The notes under the pieces were generated by a model. The model saw nothing but the letters and a program-made list of their open reading frames with translations, had not been told where the DNA came from and made no database searches. Positions 16,901 through 25,655 of a DNA stretch of 64,000 bases are shown one piece after another. This DNA comes from Halobacteriales archaeon QS_8_69_73. Its GTDB lineage: Archaea > Halobacteriota > Halobacteria > Halobacteriales > Haloarculaceae. Location of the stretch: the NCBI GenBank assembly GCA_003022945.1, contig PXRZ01000032.1:12076-76075 (forward strand), in the 5' to 3' direction. The translations under genes and the position numbers were made by a program. Numbering within the stretch: the stretch's first letter is position 1; every line of letters begins with the position of its first letter.

Positions 16901-17292
16901 AGTGTTCAGATAAGAGACCGAGAGAACAGAACACGGGAGAAAGTCCTCGGCGCTTTCGACTTCTGCTCGCGGGCCGGAGGCCCGCTCGCACGGCCCGAGG
17001 CGACGGAGTCGCCTCGCCGCCCGCGACTCGCTGTCATTCGAGAGAGCGGAGCTCTCTCGTGGTAACGAAAGACGGCTCCGTGAGCCGTCTTTCGAACCAC
17101 GCGCTTCGGGCGCGGTGCGCCCTGCAGTGTTCTCGCGCGGCTGCGCCGCGCGAGCGGCCCGAGGGAGCCGCAGGCTCCCTCGCTGCTTGCGTCGTCGGGG
17201 GTCGTCGAGAGCGCCTCGCCCTTTCAGTCCGCCAGGAGTCGGGGTCGTAGCCGGCAGAAACTGGCTTGTCAGTCGGTTCTTATCTGAACACC
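16901..17292. mobile_element. Hairpin-array element with inverted termini GTGTTCAGATAAGA (MITE-like)
   Basis: 392 bp with matching ends: AGTGTTCAGATAAGAGACC on the left and GGTGTTCAGATAAGAACC on the opposite strand at the right. The interior holds at least six perfect hairpins with three-base loops: 16969-16985 (7 bp, GGA), 16996-17016 (9 bp, GGA), 17039-17059 (9 bp, GGA), 17066-17094 (13 bp, CGT), 17132-17154 (10 bp, TGC) and 17160-17182 (10 bp, GCA). A CTGGCGGACTGAAA motif lies 53 bp from the right end (complementary strand). No coding frame is supported. A shorter relative lies at 43580-43705. Target duplication is not clear. Confidence 0.7.
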
Positions 17293-17359
17293 GCCCGTCC
17301 CGGCCCGCGGGACCGGGGGGTCCCCTTCGACGACCGGCGGCGTGCCGCCGGCGCGGCGG

Positions 17360-18388
17360 TCACCCGTCGAAAAAGCCCTCGATACCGTCCAGCTCGAGGG
17401 CGAACTCGGGGGTGAACGCCGCCGCGGGCGTCTCGAAGCCGGTCCGGTCGCCGGCGAGGACCCGCTCGGCGGCCGTCGTGGCGGCGTCGACCGTCAGGGC
17501 GTACGGCTCGGGCGTCCGGAGCCGAGTGACGACGGTCCGCTCGCCGTCGGTGGCCTCGCCCCAGACGTAGCCGACGCCGGCCTCCCGTTCGGCGGCCGAG
17601 GGGCCGACGGCCGCCCCGGCGACCGACCGCAACACGCGTCCGACCGGCTCGGCGCCGAGCAGCGGCAGCAGCGGCCGGGCGAGCCGTAGCGCCCGCTCGA
17701 CGCCCTCCGGTATCGCCGTGTACACCTCGACGTTCTCGATGCCGGTCGTGTAGTAGGCCGTCGAGACGTCGCCCCACGGAACGGTGACGGCGTTGCGCTC
17801 GCCGCGGCCGAAGTCGACGTACCGGCTCCGGTGGGCCAGCGGCACCTCGACGACCTCGCCGTCGCGGCGGACCCGGCCGCCGGCGCCGGCGTGTTCCAGC
17901 GCCGAGGCGAGGGTGCCGCCGGAGACACCACCGTCGACATCGAAGCCGAGCCGAAGGGTCGTCGCCGCCGGGTGCCGGTCATGGAGGTGACCCGCCAGAC
18001 AGTCCGTCGGCACGACGTCGAAGCCGACGCCCGGCAACAGACAGACGCCGGCCCGCTCGGCCTCGCGGTCCCGCTCAGCGAGCGCCTCGAACACCGACAG
18101 CTCGCCGGCGATGTCGAGGTAGTCGACCCCCGTCTCGATGCAGGCGTCGACCAGCGGTTCGGCGGTGTCGACGAACGGCCCCGCGCAGTTGAGGAGGACA
18201 TCGACGTCGTCGAGACGGGAGGCGGCGGCGTCGACGGCGAAGGCGCGGCCCGGGCAGCCGAGTCGCTCGGCGAGGTGCTCGACCCGGAGGTCGTCGCGGC
18301 CGGCGACGGCCGTCTCGAGGCCGCGGTCGACCGCCGTCTCGACGATCAACTCGCCGGTGTAGCCGTAGGCACCGTATACCAACAGCAT
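17360..18388 (-). CDS. Saccharopine dehydrogenase-like NAD(P)-dependent oxidoreductase
   Basis: 342 residues from ATG 18388. N-terminal Rossmann GAYGYTGELIVETAVDRG, followed by AGRDDLRVEHLAERLG and the substrate-side segment NCAGPFVDTAEPLVDACIE and DYLDIAGE, which mark the saccharopine dehydrogenase NADP-binding family (trans-acting enoyl reductase/YP_-type proteins). GVGFDVVPTDCLAGHL is the family's second signature. True substrate unknown; haloarchaeal members are not lysine-pathway enzymes by default. It stands alone between the hairpin element and a small membrane protein. Confidence 0.85.
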   Translation of the reverse strand: MLLVYGAYGYTGELIVETAVDRGLETAVAGRDDLRVEHLAERLGCPGRAFAVDAAASRLDDVDVLLNCAGPFVDTAEPLVDACIETGVDYLDIAGELSVFEALAERDREAERAGVCLLPGVGFDVVPTDCLAGHLHDRHPAATTLRLGFDVDGGVSGGTLASALEHAGAGGRVRRDGEVVEVPLAHRSRYVDFGRGERNAVTVPWGDVSTAYYTTGIENVEVYTAIPEGVERALRLARPLLPLLGAEPVGRVLRSVAGAAVGPSAAEREAGVGYVWGEATDGERTVVTRLRTPEPYALTVDAATTAAERVLAGDRTGFETPAAAFTPEFALELDGIEGFFDG

Positions 18389-18493
18389 ACCCGGGGGCTC
18401 GCGCCGGGGCGGCAAAACCCCACCGGCGACCGCGCCTCCAGCCTCGGCCGCTCCGACGCGTGGCGTCGCGTCCGCCCCGGGTCGGCCCCACGC

Positions 18494-19042
18494 TCACCCG
18501 CCGGCCAGCTCCCGGGAGACCCGGTCGCCGTCTCGGGTGCCGCGGTCGGTGACGGTGGACCTGCCGTCGCAAGCGCCGGCGTTCCCGACCCGGTCCGGCT
18601 CCAGCGGCGTGTCCTCGACGCCGATTCGGGTCGTGTCAATCGTGTCGCAACACCGCCCGAGGATCGCCGTCGGCGCGACCGCGCGGGCCCGTCCGGAGAT
18701 GTTCGCCCGAAGCTCGTACGCGACCGTCGGCCGTCTCCGGGCGTCCTCGACCCGGACCTCGAGGCCCGAAACCGAGAGCCCCAGGAGCCGCCGTCGAAGC
18801 GCCGCTGCTCGACGGTCGCTCGGTCGGGAAGGTCGGGGTCGGCTAACCGACACCGACGCCGGTCGGGATACCGACGTCGCAGTCGGAGCTCGACGGGGCG
18901 CCGGCCGGCCCCCCACCCCGACCACGACCCCGACCACCGAGACGGCGGGCAGCGCCGCGACGACGAGTAGCCCGCCGACCGCGACCGGCGCGTAATCGGC
19001 CCATTTCGTGCCATCGTACGGTGCCGACCGCCGGAGTAGCAC
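18494..19042 (-). CDS. Membrane-anchored hypothetical protein
   Basis: 182 residues from a GTG start at 19042 (LLRRSAPYDGTKWADY). One strong membrane span at about 18-42 (PVAVGGLLVVAALPAVSVVG), an Arg/Ser-rich linker, then a mixed domain with three or four cysteines (GRCCDTID, GNAGACDG). It is less acidic than its neighbours. A TATA-like GGTATAACC lies about 35-40 nt upstream on the minus strand, sharing DNA with the divergent lipoprotein gene. Family not recognised. Confidence 0.5.
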   Translation of the reverse strand: MLLRRSAPYDGTKWADYAPVAVGGLLVVAALPAVSVVGVVVGVGGRPAPRRAPTATSVSRPASVSVSRPRPSRPSDRRAAALRRRLLGLSVSGLEVRVEDARRRPTVAYELRANISGRARAVAPTAILGRCCDTIDTTRIGVEDTPLEPDRVGNAGACDGRSTVTDRGTRDGDRVSRELAGG

Positions 19043-19075
19043 CGTCGATCCATGTCGGCATCGGAGGACACCGAC

Positions 19076-19113
19076 CGGTTATACCGGCGATACGGACGGG
19101 GAAGACATATACG
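19076..19113. promoter_or_regulatory. Divergent promoter region with a short palindrome
   Basis: CCGGT-TAT-ACCGG at about 19077-19089 is palindromic and contains TATA-like DNA on both strands; ACATATACG at 19105-19113 lies 26-34 nt before the lipoprotein ATG at 19139. The layout suggests a divergent promoter for the 19042 (minus) and 19139 (plus) genes. Confidence 0.45.
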
Positions 19114-19138
19114 TGGTCCCGTCACCACATGGCGACCG

Positions 19139-19822
19139 ATGGTCCCACACACGCGACGGCGTCTCCTCCAGGCAGCGGCGGCGACGACGGCGGCCCTCGC
19201 GGGCTGCAACGCACTCTCCGACGAGGAGTCGAGTTCGGGCCGGGGCTCCGAGGGCGGCACAACTCTCCCCGGCGGTAGCTCGACCGACAGCCCCGAGACG
19301 CTTCTCGTGCGGGCCGACACCGCGACCCGTCCGATCCGGCTCGGCGATTCCGACGAGGAGACGCCGGACCGGGGCGAGCGCCGCCGCCGACGGCGGGAGA
19401 TCGAAATCGTCGACTCCGAGGCAACCGCCGCGGAGCTGACGACCGCCGACGGAATCGACGGCGCCGACGTCGAGGCGTTCGTCGCGGCGACCGACTTCGA
19501 CGCCGAGACGCTGCTACTGCAGACGAGTCGGCCGGAGGCATGCTACCGGCTCCGACTGTGCGGCGTCTCGTGGACGGACAGCGAGGTCCAGACCGACTAT
19601 GTGCAGCGGCTCCGGCCGTACGACGAGCGGTGTGCCGCCGACGAGACCGTCTTCGAGTCGCGGCTCGTCCGGATTCCGGCGGCGATCGACGCCGACTCGG
19701 TCAGCTCCTACGGCTCCGGCGTCAGCGCCGGCGGCAGCTGCGACGAGCGGGTCGCCGGCGCCGAGGGGTCGGCCGGCTCCGGGCCGGCCACGCCGACGCC
19801 GACCGACGGGGGTAAGGAGTGA
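19139..19822 (+). CDS. Tat-exported lipoprotein, unknown function
   Basis: 227 residues from ATG 19139. The N-terminus has a twin-arginine-type signal (HTRRRLLQAAAATTAALAGC) with a lipobox Cys near residue 23, then a Ser/Gly/Asp linker. The mature domain contains a conserved-looking CYRLRLCGVSWTDSEVQ pair of cysteines and a further Cys pair, so disulfides are possible. Its TGA overlaps the next ATG (TGATG), and both are Tat lipoproteins, so they form an operon. Confidence 0.78.
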   Translation: MVPHTRRRLLQAAAATTAALAGCNALSDEESSSGRGSEGGTTLPGGSSTDSPETLLVRADTATRPIRLGDSDEETPDRGERRRRRREIEIVDSEATAAELTTADGIDGADVEAFVAATDFDAETLLLQTSRPEACYRLRLCGVSWTDSEVQTDYVQRLRPYDERCAADETVFESRLVRIPAAIDADSVSSYGSGVSAGGSCDERVAGAEGSAGSGPATPTPTDGGKE

Positions 19823-21105
19823 TGCCGCGGCGATCGACGACCCGACGGGCGTTCGTCGCCGCGGCGGGGGCGGCTGCCCTCGCCGGCTGTAGCGACGTCG
19901 GCTCGGGTGGGCGGTCGGACGAGGAAATCTCACCGACCGAGCTGCCGGACGTCCCCGACGAGGGCGAGGCGGTGCCGGTCGTCGGCGACGACCTCCCGGT
20001 CGACATCGAACGCGACCACCTCGCCGACGCGGCCGGCCGCGTGACCGAACTGTTGGAGCCGCTGCCGCTGCCGCTCGGCCCCGGGGCGGTGCCAAACGGC
20101 GTCGTCCGCGAGGAGCTGGCGACCGCAGCGGCCGAGGCGCGGTCCGGCGTCGAGACCGCCCGGTCGTCGCCGACGCGTCTGTCGGCGCTGGCGTCGCTGC
20201 GTCGCGCCCGTACCGAGGCCCGCTTCGCCGCCGAGGGGTGGGCCTTCGTCGAGGACGGCCGGACCGCGGCGGCCCTCCGCGAGGAGCTGGCGGCGACCGC
20301 CGACGAGGCCGAAACGTTCCGCGCGGACCGCGAGTACGTCGGCGACGACCCCGTCCGTGCGGCCGTCGTCCATGCTCGGATCGAGCGGTACCTGGATCGC
20401 GCGGCGGACCGGGACGGGCCGTCGGCGGTCGAGCGGTCCAACGACCTGTTGACCGTCGCGGAGTGGGGCGACCACGCCGAGTCGGCGCGGGCACACCTCT
20501 CGGACGCCCGGTACCTCGACGACCGGTTCACGACGTCGCTGTCTTCGAGCCGCGACCTCGGGTCGACGTTCGCCGACGCGGCCGACGCGCTCCGGGGGAC
20601 GCTCCGGGAGCGCCGGCGCGAACTCCCGTCGCCGCCGACCGACGGCGGCGACCGGGACCTCGCCGTCGACGTCCAGTACCGGCTCCGGAGCGACGCCGAC
20701 TCCGCCGTCGACCGCGTCCTCGACGCCGACCGACCGGCGACGGCGGTGCTGAGGGCGGTCGAGGGGCTGGTCGACGTTCTCGCCTACGGCCGGATACGGC
20801 GTCGGGCCGACGAGGAGGGCGACCTCCGACCGCAGGACGGTGCCGACGTCCGGCGGGTGCGGTCGGCGGCACTGGAGGCGGTGCCGGCGGCCCTCGAGAC
20901 GGCACCGCGGCCGGCGCTGGGCCGCGAGGTCCTATCAGACATCGCCGAGCGGCTCACCGTCGCCGACGACGAACTACGGCGGACCCGTCGGGCCGTCCGG
21001 CCGGCGGCGCTGGACGACGCGGTGCGGCGATATTTAGCCGCGACGGCCCGGGCGAGAAGCGTCCCGGAGGCGACCGAGCGGGTCGCGGCGACGCTAACGG
21101 GCTGA
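19822..21105 (+). CDS. Tat-exported lipoprotein, large, unknown function
   Basis: 427 residues. Tat motif TTRRAFVAAAGAAALAGC places the lipid-bearing Cys near residue 25. The mature part is almost wholly helical, with repeated Ala/Arg/Asp-rich segments (VRAAVVHARIERYLDRAADRDG, AALEAVPAALETAPRPALGREVL). No enzymatic motif is visible. It follows the first lipoprotein with overlapping stop/start and probably stays at the outer face of the membrane. The family resembles other large haloarchaeal helical lipoproteins of unknown role. Confidence 0.75.
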   Translation: MPRRSTTRRAFVAAAGAAALAGCSDVGSGGRSDEEISPTELPDVPDEGEAVPVVGDDLPVDIERDHLADAAGRVTELLEPLPLPLGPGAVPNGVVREELATAAAEARSGVETARSSPTRLSALASLRRARTEARFAAEGWAFVEDGRTAAALREELAATADEAETFRADREYVGDDPVRAAVVHARIERYLDRAADRDGPSAVERSNDLLTVAEWGDHAESARAHLSDARYLDDRFTTSLSSSRDLGSTFADAADALRGTLRERRRELPSPPTDGGDRDLAVDVQYRLRSDADSAVDRVLDADRPATAVLRAVEGLVDVLAYGRIRRRADEEGDLRPQDGADVRRVRSAALEAVPAALETAPRPALGREVLSDIAERLTVADDELRRTRRAVRPAALDDAVRRYLAATARARSVPEATERVAATLTG

Positions 21106-21173
21106 GCGACGGCAGACGTCTCGGCCCCCTTGCGACAGCATCCGTCGCCGGCCGGCCGACGGCCCGCCGGACG

Positions 21174-22091
21174 TCAGTCGTACTGCGAGCAGACCCGACG
21201 GAGTCCCTCGCGGAAGCCGATCTCCGGCGCCCAGCCGGTCGCCTCGCGCATCTTCGTGGCGTCGGCACAGGTATCGTGGACGTACACCGACTCGGGAATA
21301 GGGTTGTCGACGTACTCGGGGGCGACGTCGGTCCCCAGTTCCTCGTTTATGAGTTCGACGACCGTGTCGAACGAGTAGGCATCGCCGGTGCCGAGGTTGT
21401 AAATCCCGTTGAGTTCGTGGTCGGCCGCCAGCGCGAGCCCCCGGACGACGTCGTCGACGTGGGTGAAGTCCCGGGTCTGCGTGCCATCGCCGTACAGCTC
21501 CGGTCGGCGGCCGTTGGCGACGTCGTCGGCGAACTGCGCGATGACGTTGGCGTACTCGCCCTTGTGTGCCTCGGCGCCGCCGTAACCCTGGTAGACGGAG
21601 AAAAAGCGCATCCCGGCCGTCGAGAGACCGTAGTGGTTCGAGAAGTACTCCGCGTAGCGCTCGCGAGCCAGCTTCGAGGCCTCGTACCCCGTATTCACCT
21701 CGACGGGCATCTCCTCCGGCGACGGCTCGGTCCGGCTGCCGTAAATCGAGGACGTCGAGGCGTAGACCACCGTCTCGCAGCCGTCCCGGCGGGCCTGCTC
21801 GACGACGTTGACGAACCCCTCGACGTTGACGCGGGCGCCCATCGTCGGGTCGTCCTCGTGCATCGCGTAGGAGGACAGCGCCGCCAGGTGGTAGACGACG
21901 TCGACGTCCGTCGGCAGGTCGCCGTCGAGGACGCTCGCCTCGCGGTAGTCGACCGCCGACTCGAGGTTCGCCGGCGTGCCGAGGTGTCCGTCGTCGACGA
22001 CCACGACCTCGTTGTCGGCCGCGAGCGCGTTCGCGAGGTTCGATCCGATGAAGCCGGCGCCGCCGGTGACGAGTACTCGTCGTCCCTGCAT
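21174..22091 (-). CDS. NAD-dependent sugar epimerase/dehydratase
   Basis: 305 residues from ATG 22091. Extended SDR enzyme: GGAGFIGSNL at residues 10-19 binds NAD, the active site has S-S-IYG and the YEASK motif (Tyr and Lys four apart), and RDFTHVDDVVRGL and NLGTG are typical of UDP-glucose 4-epimerase-like proteins. It probably acts on a nucleotide sugar for surface glycans or protein glycosylation. Alone in its orientation here; glycosyltransferases lie 3 kb away and nucleotidyltransferases 10 kb away. The exact substrate cannot be told. Confidence 0.9.
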   Translation of the reverse strand: MQGRRVLVTGGAGFIGSNLANALAADNEVVVVDDGHLGTPANLESAVDYREASVLDGDLPTDVDVVYHLAALSSYAMHEDDPTMGARVNVEGFVNVVEQARRDGCETVVYASTSSIYGSRTEPSPEEMPVEVNTGYEASKLARERYAEYFSNHYGLSTAGMRFFSVYQGYGGAEAHKGEYANVIAQFADDVANGRRPELYGDGTQTRDFTHVDDVVRGLALAADHELNGIYNLGTGDAYSFDTVVELINEELGTDVAPEYVDNPIPESVYVHDTCADATKMREATGWAPEIGFREGLRRVCSQYD

Positions 22092-22263
22092 ATCTCGGGC
22101 GGACGTTCGCCGACGGGCGTCATTAAGCCCGGGGTCCTGCGCCGCTGGCGGTTGCGACGAACTGGACGCCGTCGCTGAGCGTCCGGAGGACCGTCCTGCG
22201 GGAGACCGTGCGCGGGTCACGAGACCGGGCGACGAAGGGTTCCACCCCCGGGCCGGCGGGCCA

Positions 22264-22340
22264 TTTTATAAAAACTTGCCCCGACTTCGAGCCGAGAAGC
22301 GAATCATGGCTATTTATTACGGCATATCATCCGATTTAGT
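22264..22340 (+). promoter_or_regulatory. AT-rich promoter region of the sensor kinase
   Basis: Unusually AT-rich for this window. TTTTATAAAAA at 22264-22274, TATTTATTAC at 22311 and GATTTAGTT at 22333 are candidate TATA elements; the last is 25-32 nt before the ATG at 22365. Confidence 0.5.
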
Positions 22341-22364
22341 TGAGCTCGACGCTCGAGAGGACGT

Positions 22365-24056
22365 ATGCTCAGAACGCTCCACGTCGCCGCGTTCGCCCTC
22401 GCGGCCAGCGGCTGTCTCGCCGCGCTGTGGCGGGTCCGGCGGGTGCCACACGATGGTATCCGCCGGGGGCTGGCGGGGCTGGTCGGCGCCTCCGGCGTCT
22501 GGGCGACGGCCGAACTGGTCACCTTTCTCCCGCTACCGCGGCCGGCCGTCGTCGTCGTCTACCAGGTCGGACTCGTCGCCGGCCTGACGACCGTCGGCGC
22601 GTGGCTCTACTTCTGTTCGGCGTACACCGGCCACGACTACCACCTCAACCCGCTCTACAGGCGGATCGCCGCCGCCGTGTTCGTCTGCGTCAGCACACTG
22701 AAGCTCACCAACGGGCTCCACGGCTGGTACTTCGAGCTGGAGGTGGTGACGACGCCGTTCCGGCATGCGAACATCGACCTGCTCGGGCTGCACTGGCTCA
22801 CGACCACCGTCGCCTACTCGCTGACGGCCGTCGGAACCTACATGCTGTTCCGGACGTTCGTCCGGTCGAACATCGACACGACGGCGCTGACGGTGCTCGT
22901 CGGCCTCACCGTCGTTCCGGTGGTACCGAACGTCATGGCAGCCTTCTCGGTTCCGGGGCTGCTGGCGAATAACTACGAGCCGGCCGGGGTCGCCGTCTTC
23001 GCGCTCGGGGCGCTCTACGTCGTCGACGGGACGTTCGAGCGGGTGACCTGGACCAGCCACAGACAGCTGCTCAACAGCATCAACGACGCCGTGATCGTCG
23101 TCGACGGGAACGACGTCGTCCGAGAGTTCAACGACGCGGCGACGACGCTGTTTCCGGGCGTCGACGCCGGGTCGTCCCTGTCGGCGGCAGCGCCGGAGCT
23201 GGCCGCCCACGCCGGCGCGACGGCCGACGACACCGCCGACTCGCGCTTCTGCTCGGTCGACCGTGGCACCGGAACGCGACACTACCTCGTGACCGAGACG
23301 GCGATGACGATCGGCCCCGAACGGACCGGGCGGGCGCTGGTGGCGACGGATGCGACGGAGGCCGAGCGCCAGCGCCGGGCGGCACGGCGACAGTCCGACC
23401 AGCTCGAGGGGTTCTCGACGGCGGTGGCCCACGAGCTGCGGAACACGCTCAGTATCGCCGACGGCTCCGTCGACCTCGCGGCCGAGGCGGTGGCCGCCGG
23501 CGACGAGGAGGCCGCCGCCGAACACCTCGAGCGGACCGACGCGGTCACCGACCGGATGATCGGGGTCGCGGAGACGCTGATGCAGATGGCGCGGCTGAGC
23601 CAGCGGGTCACCGACCCGGCCACGCTGCGGTTCGAGCCGACCGTCCGGGAGGCCGTCCGGACGGCCGACGACCACGACGTGCGTCTCGCCGTCGAGGGAG
23701 ACGGCCGCGTTCGGGCGTGTTCCGAGCGGTGGAGCGAGCTCGTCGGCTGTGCGGCGCGGCTGGCCGAGGAACTCGACGCGGCGGAGCTGGCGGCGACCCT
23801 GTCGGGCGACGAGGTCCGATTCCGGGTCGTCGGCGGGCAGCTGGACTGTGCCGACCCGTCGACGCTGTTCGACTACGGCGCGGTCCCGCACGCCGAGGCC
23901 GGGCTCGTGGGGCCGAACATCCGGGCACTGGCGCAGGCCCACGGCTGGGAGGTCGAGGCGACGGATCGAGACGCCGGAATCGAGATCCGCGTCTCGGGCG
24001 TGACGACGGAGCCCACCGCGGACGCCGACGGACGCGGGGCGACCGGCGACGACTGA
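22365..24056 (+). CDS. 7TM sensor histidine kinase homologue with degenerate ATPase domain
   Basis: 563 residues. Residues 1-225 form a seven-span sensor of the haloarchaeal histidine-kinase N-terminal type; a PAS-like domain follows (LLNSINDAVIVVDGNDVVREFND, from about 234). The dimerisation domain keeps the phospho-acceptor: VAHELRNTLSIA with His356. The catalytic domain is the right length but has lost its nucleotide motifs: the N-box position reads GCAARLAEELDAA, the DxGxG position VVGGQLDCADP, and the GxGLGL position EAGLVGPNIR. It may therefore be a pseudokinase that is phosphorylated by a partner or only senses. The protein ends in an acidic tail. Confidence 0.85.
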   Translation: MLRTLHVAAFALAASGCLAALWRVRRVPHDGIRRGLAGLVGASGVWATAELVTFLPLPRPAVVVVYQVGLVAGLTTVGAWLYFCSAYTGHDYHLNPLYRRIAAAVFVCVSTLKLTNGLHGWYFELEVVTTPFRHANIDLLGLHWLTTTVAYSLTAVGTYMLFRTFVRSNIDTTALTVLVGLTVVPVVPNVMAAFSVPGLLANNYEPAGVAVFALGALYVVDGTFERVTWTSHRQLLNSINDAVIVVDGNDVVREFNDAATTLFPGVDAGSSLSAAAPELAAHAGATADDTADSRFCSVDRGTGTRHYLVTETAMTIGPERTGRALVATDATEAERQRRAARRQSDQLEGFSTAVAHELRNTLSIADGSVDLAAEAVAAGDEEAAAEHLERTDAVTDRMIGVAETLMQMARLSQRVTDPATLRFEPTVREAVRTADDHDVRLAVEGDGRVRACSERWSELVGCAARLAEELDAAELAATLSGDEVRFRVVGGQLDCADPSTLFDYGAVPHAEAGLVGPNIRALAQAHGWEVEATDRDAGIEIRVSGVTTEPTADADGRGATGDD

Positions 24057-24128
24057 CCGCCACCGCCGGCGCCGGACCGACGGCCCGCGGTCGGCACGCT
24101 TAACCCGTGTCCCGCGAGACATCCAACC

Positions 24129-24689
24129 GTGTTCCCGCTCGGGCACGCGGCGTTCGCCTACCTGTCGTACGTCGGCCTCGCCGCCGCGACCCGCCGGCCG
24201 CTGCCCGTCCGCCGGGCGCTGGTGCCGCTGGCCGTCGGCAGCCAGCTCCCGGACCTGCTCGACAAGCCGCTGGCGTTCTACGGCGTGCTGGCCAGCGGGC
24301 GGTCGCTCGGCCACTCGGTTCTCGTCGCCGGCGTGTTCGTCGCCGGGGTGTGGGCGCTCGCGCGACGGGTCGACGGGACCGGCCGGGGGTGGCGACGGCC
24401 GCTCGAGCACGCACCGGCGGCCGTCGCGGTCGGCTACCTGTCGCACCTGCTCGGCGACTCCGTTGGGGCGCTGGCTGCCGGCCAGTATGGCGACCTAACG
24501 TTCCTGCTGTGGCCCGTCCTGCCGCCGACGGCGTACCCGGGCGACGCCGTCTCGCCGGTCGTCCGTCTTCTGGAGCTGTACCGGACCCCGCTGGCGCATC
24601 CCGAACTAGAGCTAATCCTGCTCGCCGCCGGCGTCTTCGTCGCGCTCGAGGCCCGCGAACGGCGGTCGGCGGCCCCGGACGCCCGGTAG
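24129..24689 (+). CDS. Membrane-bound metal-dependent hydrolase family protein (YdjM/DUF457-like)
   Basis: 186 residues from GTG 24129. Begins FPLGHAAFAYLSYVG; GSQLPDLLDKPLAFYG, GRSLGHSVLV and SHLLGDSVGAL place His/Asp residues as in the LexA-regulated/YdjM membrane hydrolase family. About four or five membrane segments. Cellular role unknown. It converges on the glycosyltransferase gene at 24720. Confidence 0.8.
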   Translation: MFPLGHAAFAYLSYVGLAAATRRPLPVRRALVPLAVGSQLPDLLDKPLAFYGVLASGRSLGHSVLVAGVFVAGVWALARRVDGTGRGWRRPLEHAPAAVAVGYLSHLLGDSVGALAAGQYGDLTFLLWPVLPPTAYPGDAVSPVVRLLELYRTPLAHPELELILLAAGVFVALEARERRSAAPDAR

Positions 24690-24719
24690 ACGGCGGCCTT
24701 GCAATGGTCGCTCGACGGT

Positions 24720-25655
24720 CTACCGGTCCACGCGGCCCTCGACCTCAACGTCGAACCGCCCCCGCCAGCGGTAGCGGCGGCCGCCCCAGACGAAGGTCCG
24801 GCGCGCCAGCGCGTAGCAGAGCAGCGGGAGGAAGGCGACGACCGAGGCGGCGCTCCAGAGAACGGCCGGACGGCCGACGCCGAGCGTCGCGTAGGCCGCG
24901 GCGGTCAGTGCCGTCACGAGGGCGACGCCGACGACCGGGGCGACGAGACAGACGGCGGTCAGCAGCGCGAGGACGGCGACGGCCTTCGCCAGCCCCCACG
25001 GCGCGAACCGCCGGAATATCTGCACGAACCGGACGTGCCGTTCGAGGGACGTCCGGAGCGAGCCGCCGACCGGGACGCGCCGCAGCCGGGGGCGCTGGGT
25101 CACCTCGAGGTGCTCCGACAGGAGGCCGTCGTCGCTCACCGTCCGCCGGAGCCGCCGCCGGACGACCGGGCCGTCGACGTCGGCGCGGTCGAAAATGAGC
25201 GCGCCGCCCCACGGCGTGTCGCTGCGGGAGAGCCCGAGCGTCCCCCAGGCGTACAGCGGCTCCAGCAGCCTTGACAGCGGGTCCCGGCCGACGAACAGCG
25301 GTAGCTCCGAGACCGGGCCGAGCCGCTCGTAGTCCGCCCGGAGTCGGTCGAGCCACGACGGCGGCCGGGCGAAATCGTCATCGGTCAGCACGAACCGGTC
25401 GTGGGCAGCCGCCTCCAGGCCCGCCGCCACGGCGTTGGCCTTCCCGGAACAGCCCTCCGGCTCGCCGGCGACGACGACGCTGGCGGCCGCCGGCAACTCG
25501 GCGTCGACGATGGGGTCGGCGCCGGTGTCGCAGACGACCAGCAGCTCGTCGTCGGGCGCCAGCAGCGCCGCCACCTCCCGACAGGCGCCGACGCCGTCGG
25601 TCGTCGGCAGGACGACGCTGACCGGCAGGCTCCGCGAGCGACGGGCGGCCGTCAC
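24720..25655 (-). CDS. Family 2 glycosyltransferase, membrane-bound
   Basis: 311 residues from GTG 25655, overlapping the upstream paralogue by GTGA. The N-terminus (SVVLPTTDGVGACREVAALL) opens a GT-A fold; GEPEGCSGKANAVAAGLEAA and FVLTDDDFARPPSWLDRLRADYERLG hold the DxD-type nucleotide-sugar site. Two membrane spans at about 230-280 anchor it. It and the next gene are tandem copies about 35-40 percent alike by eye, so they arose by duplication and may work in one glycan pathway. Acceptor and donor unknown. Confidence 0.88.
   Translation of the reverse strand: MTAARRSRSLPVSVVLPTTDGVGACREVAALLAPDDELLVVCDTGADPIVDAELPAAASVVVAGEPEGCSGKANAVAAGLEAAAHDRFVLTDDDFARPPSWLDRLRADYERLGPVSELPLFVGRDPLSRLLEPLYAWGTLGLSRSDTPWGGALIFDRADVDGPVVRRRLRRTVSDDGLLSEHLEVTQRPRLRRVPVGGSLRTSLERHVRFVQIFRRFAPWGLAKAVAVLALLTAVCLVAPVVGVALVTALTAAAYATLGVGRPAVLWSAASVVAFLPLLCYALARRTFVWGGRRYRWRGRFDVEVEGRVDR

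Noticed and set aside
16901-17292. Protein-coding insertion sequence
   Set aside because: No transposase frame; all frames are short and interrupted by hairpins.
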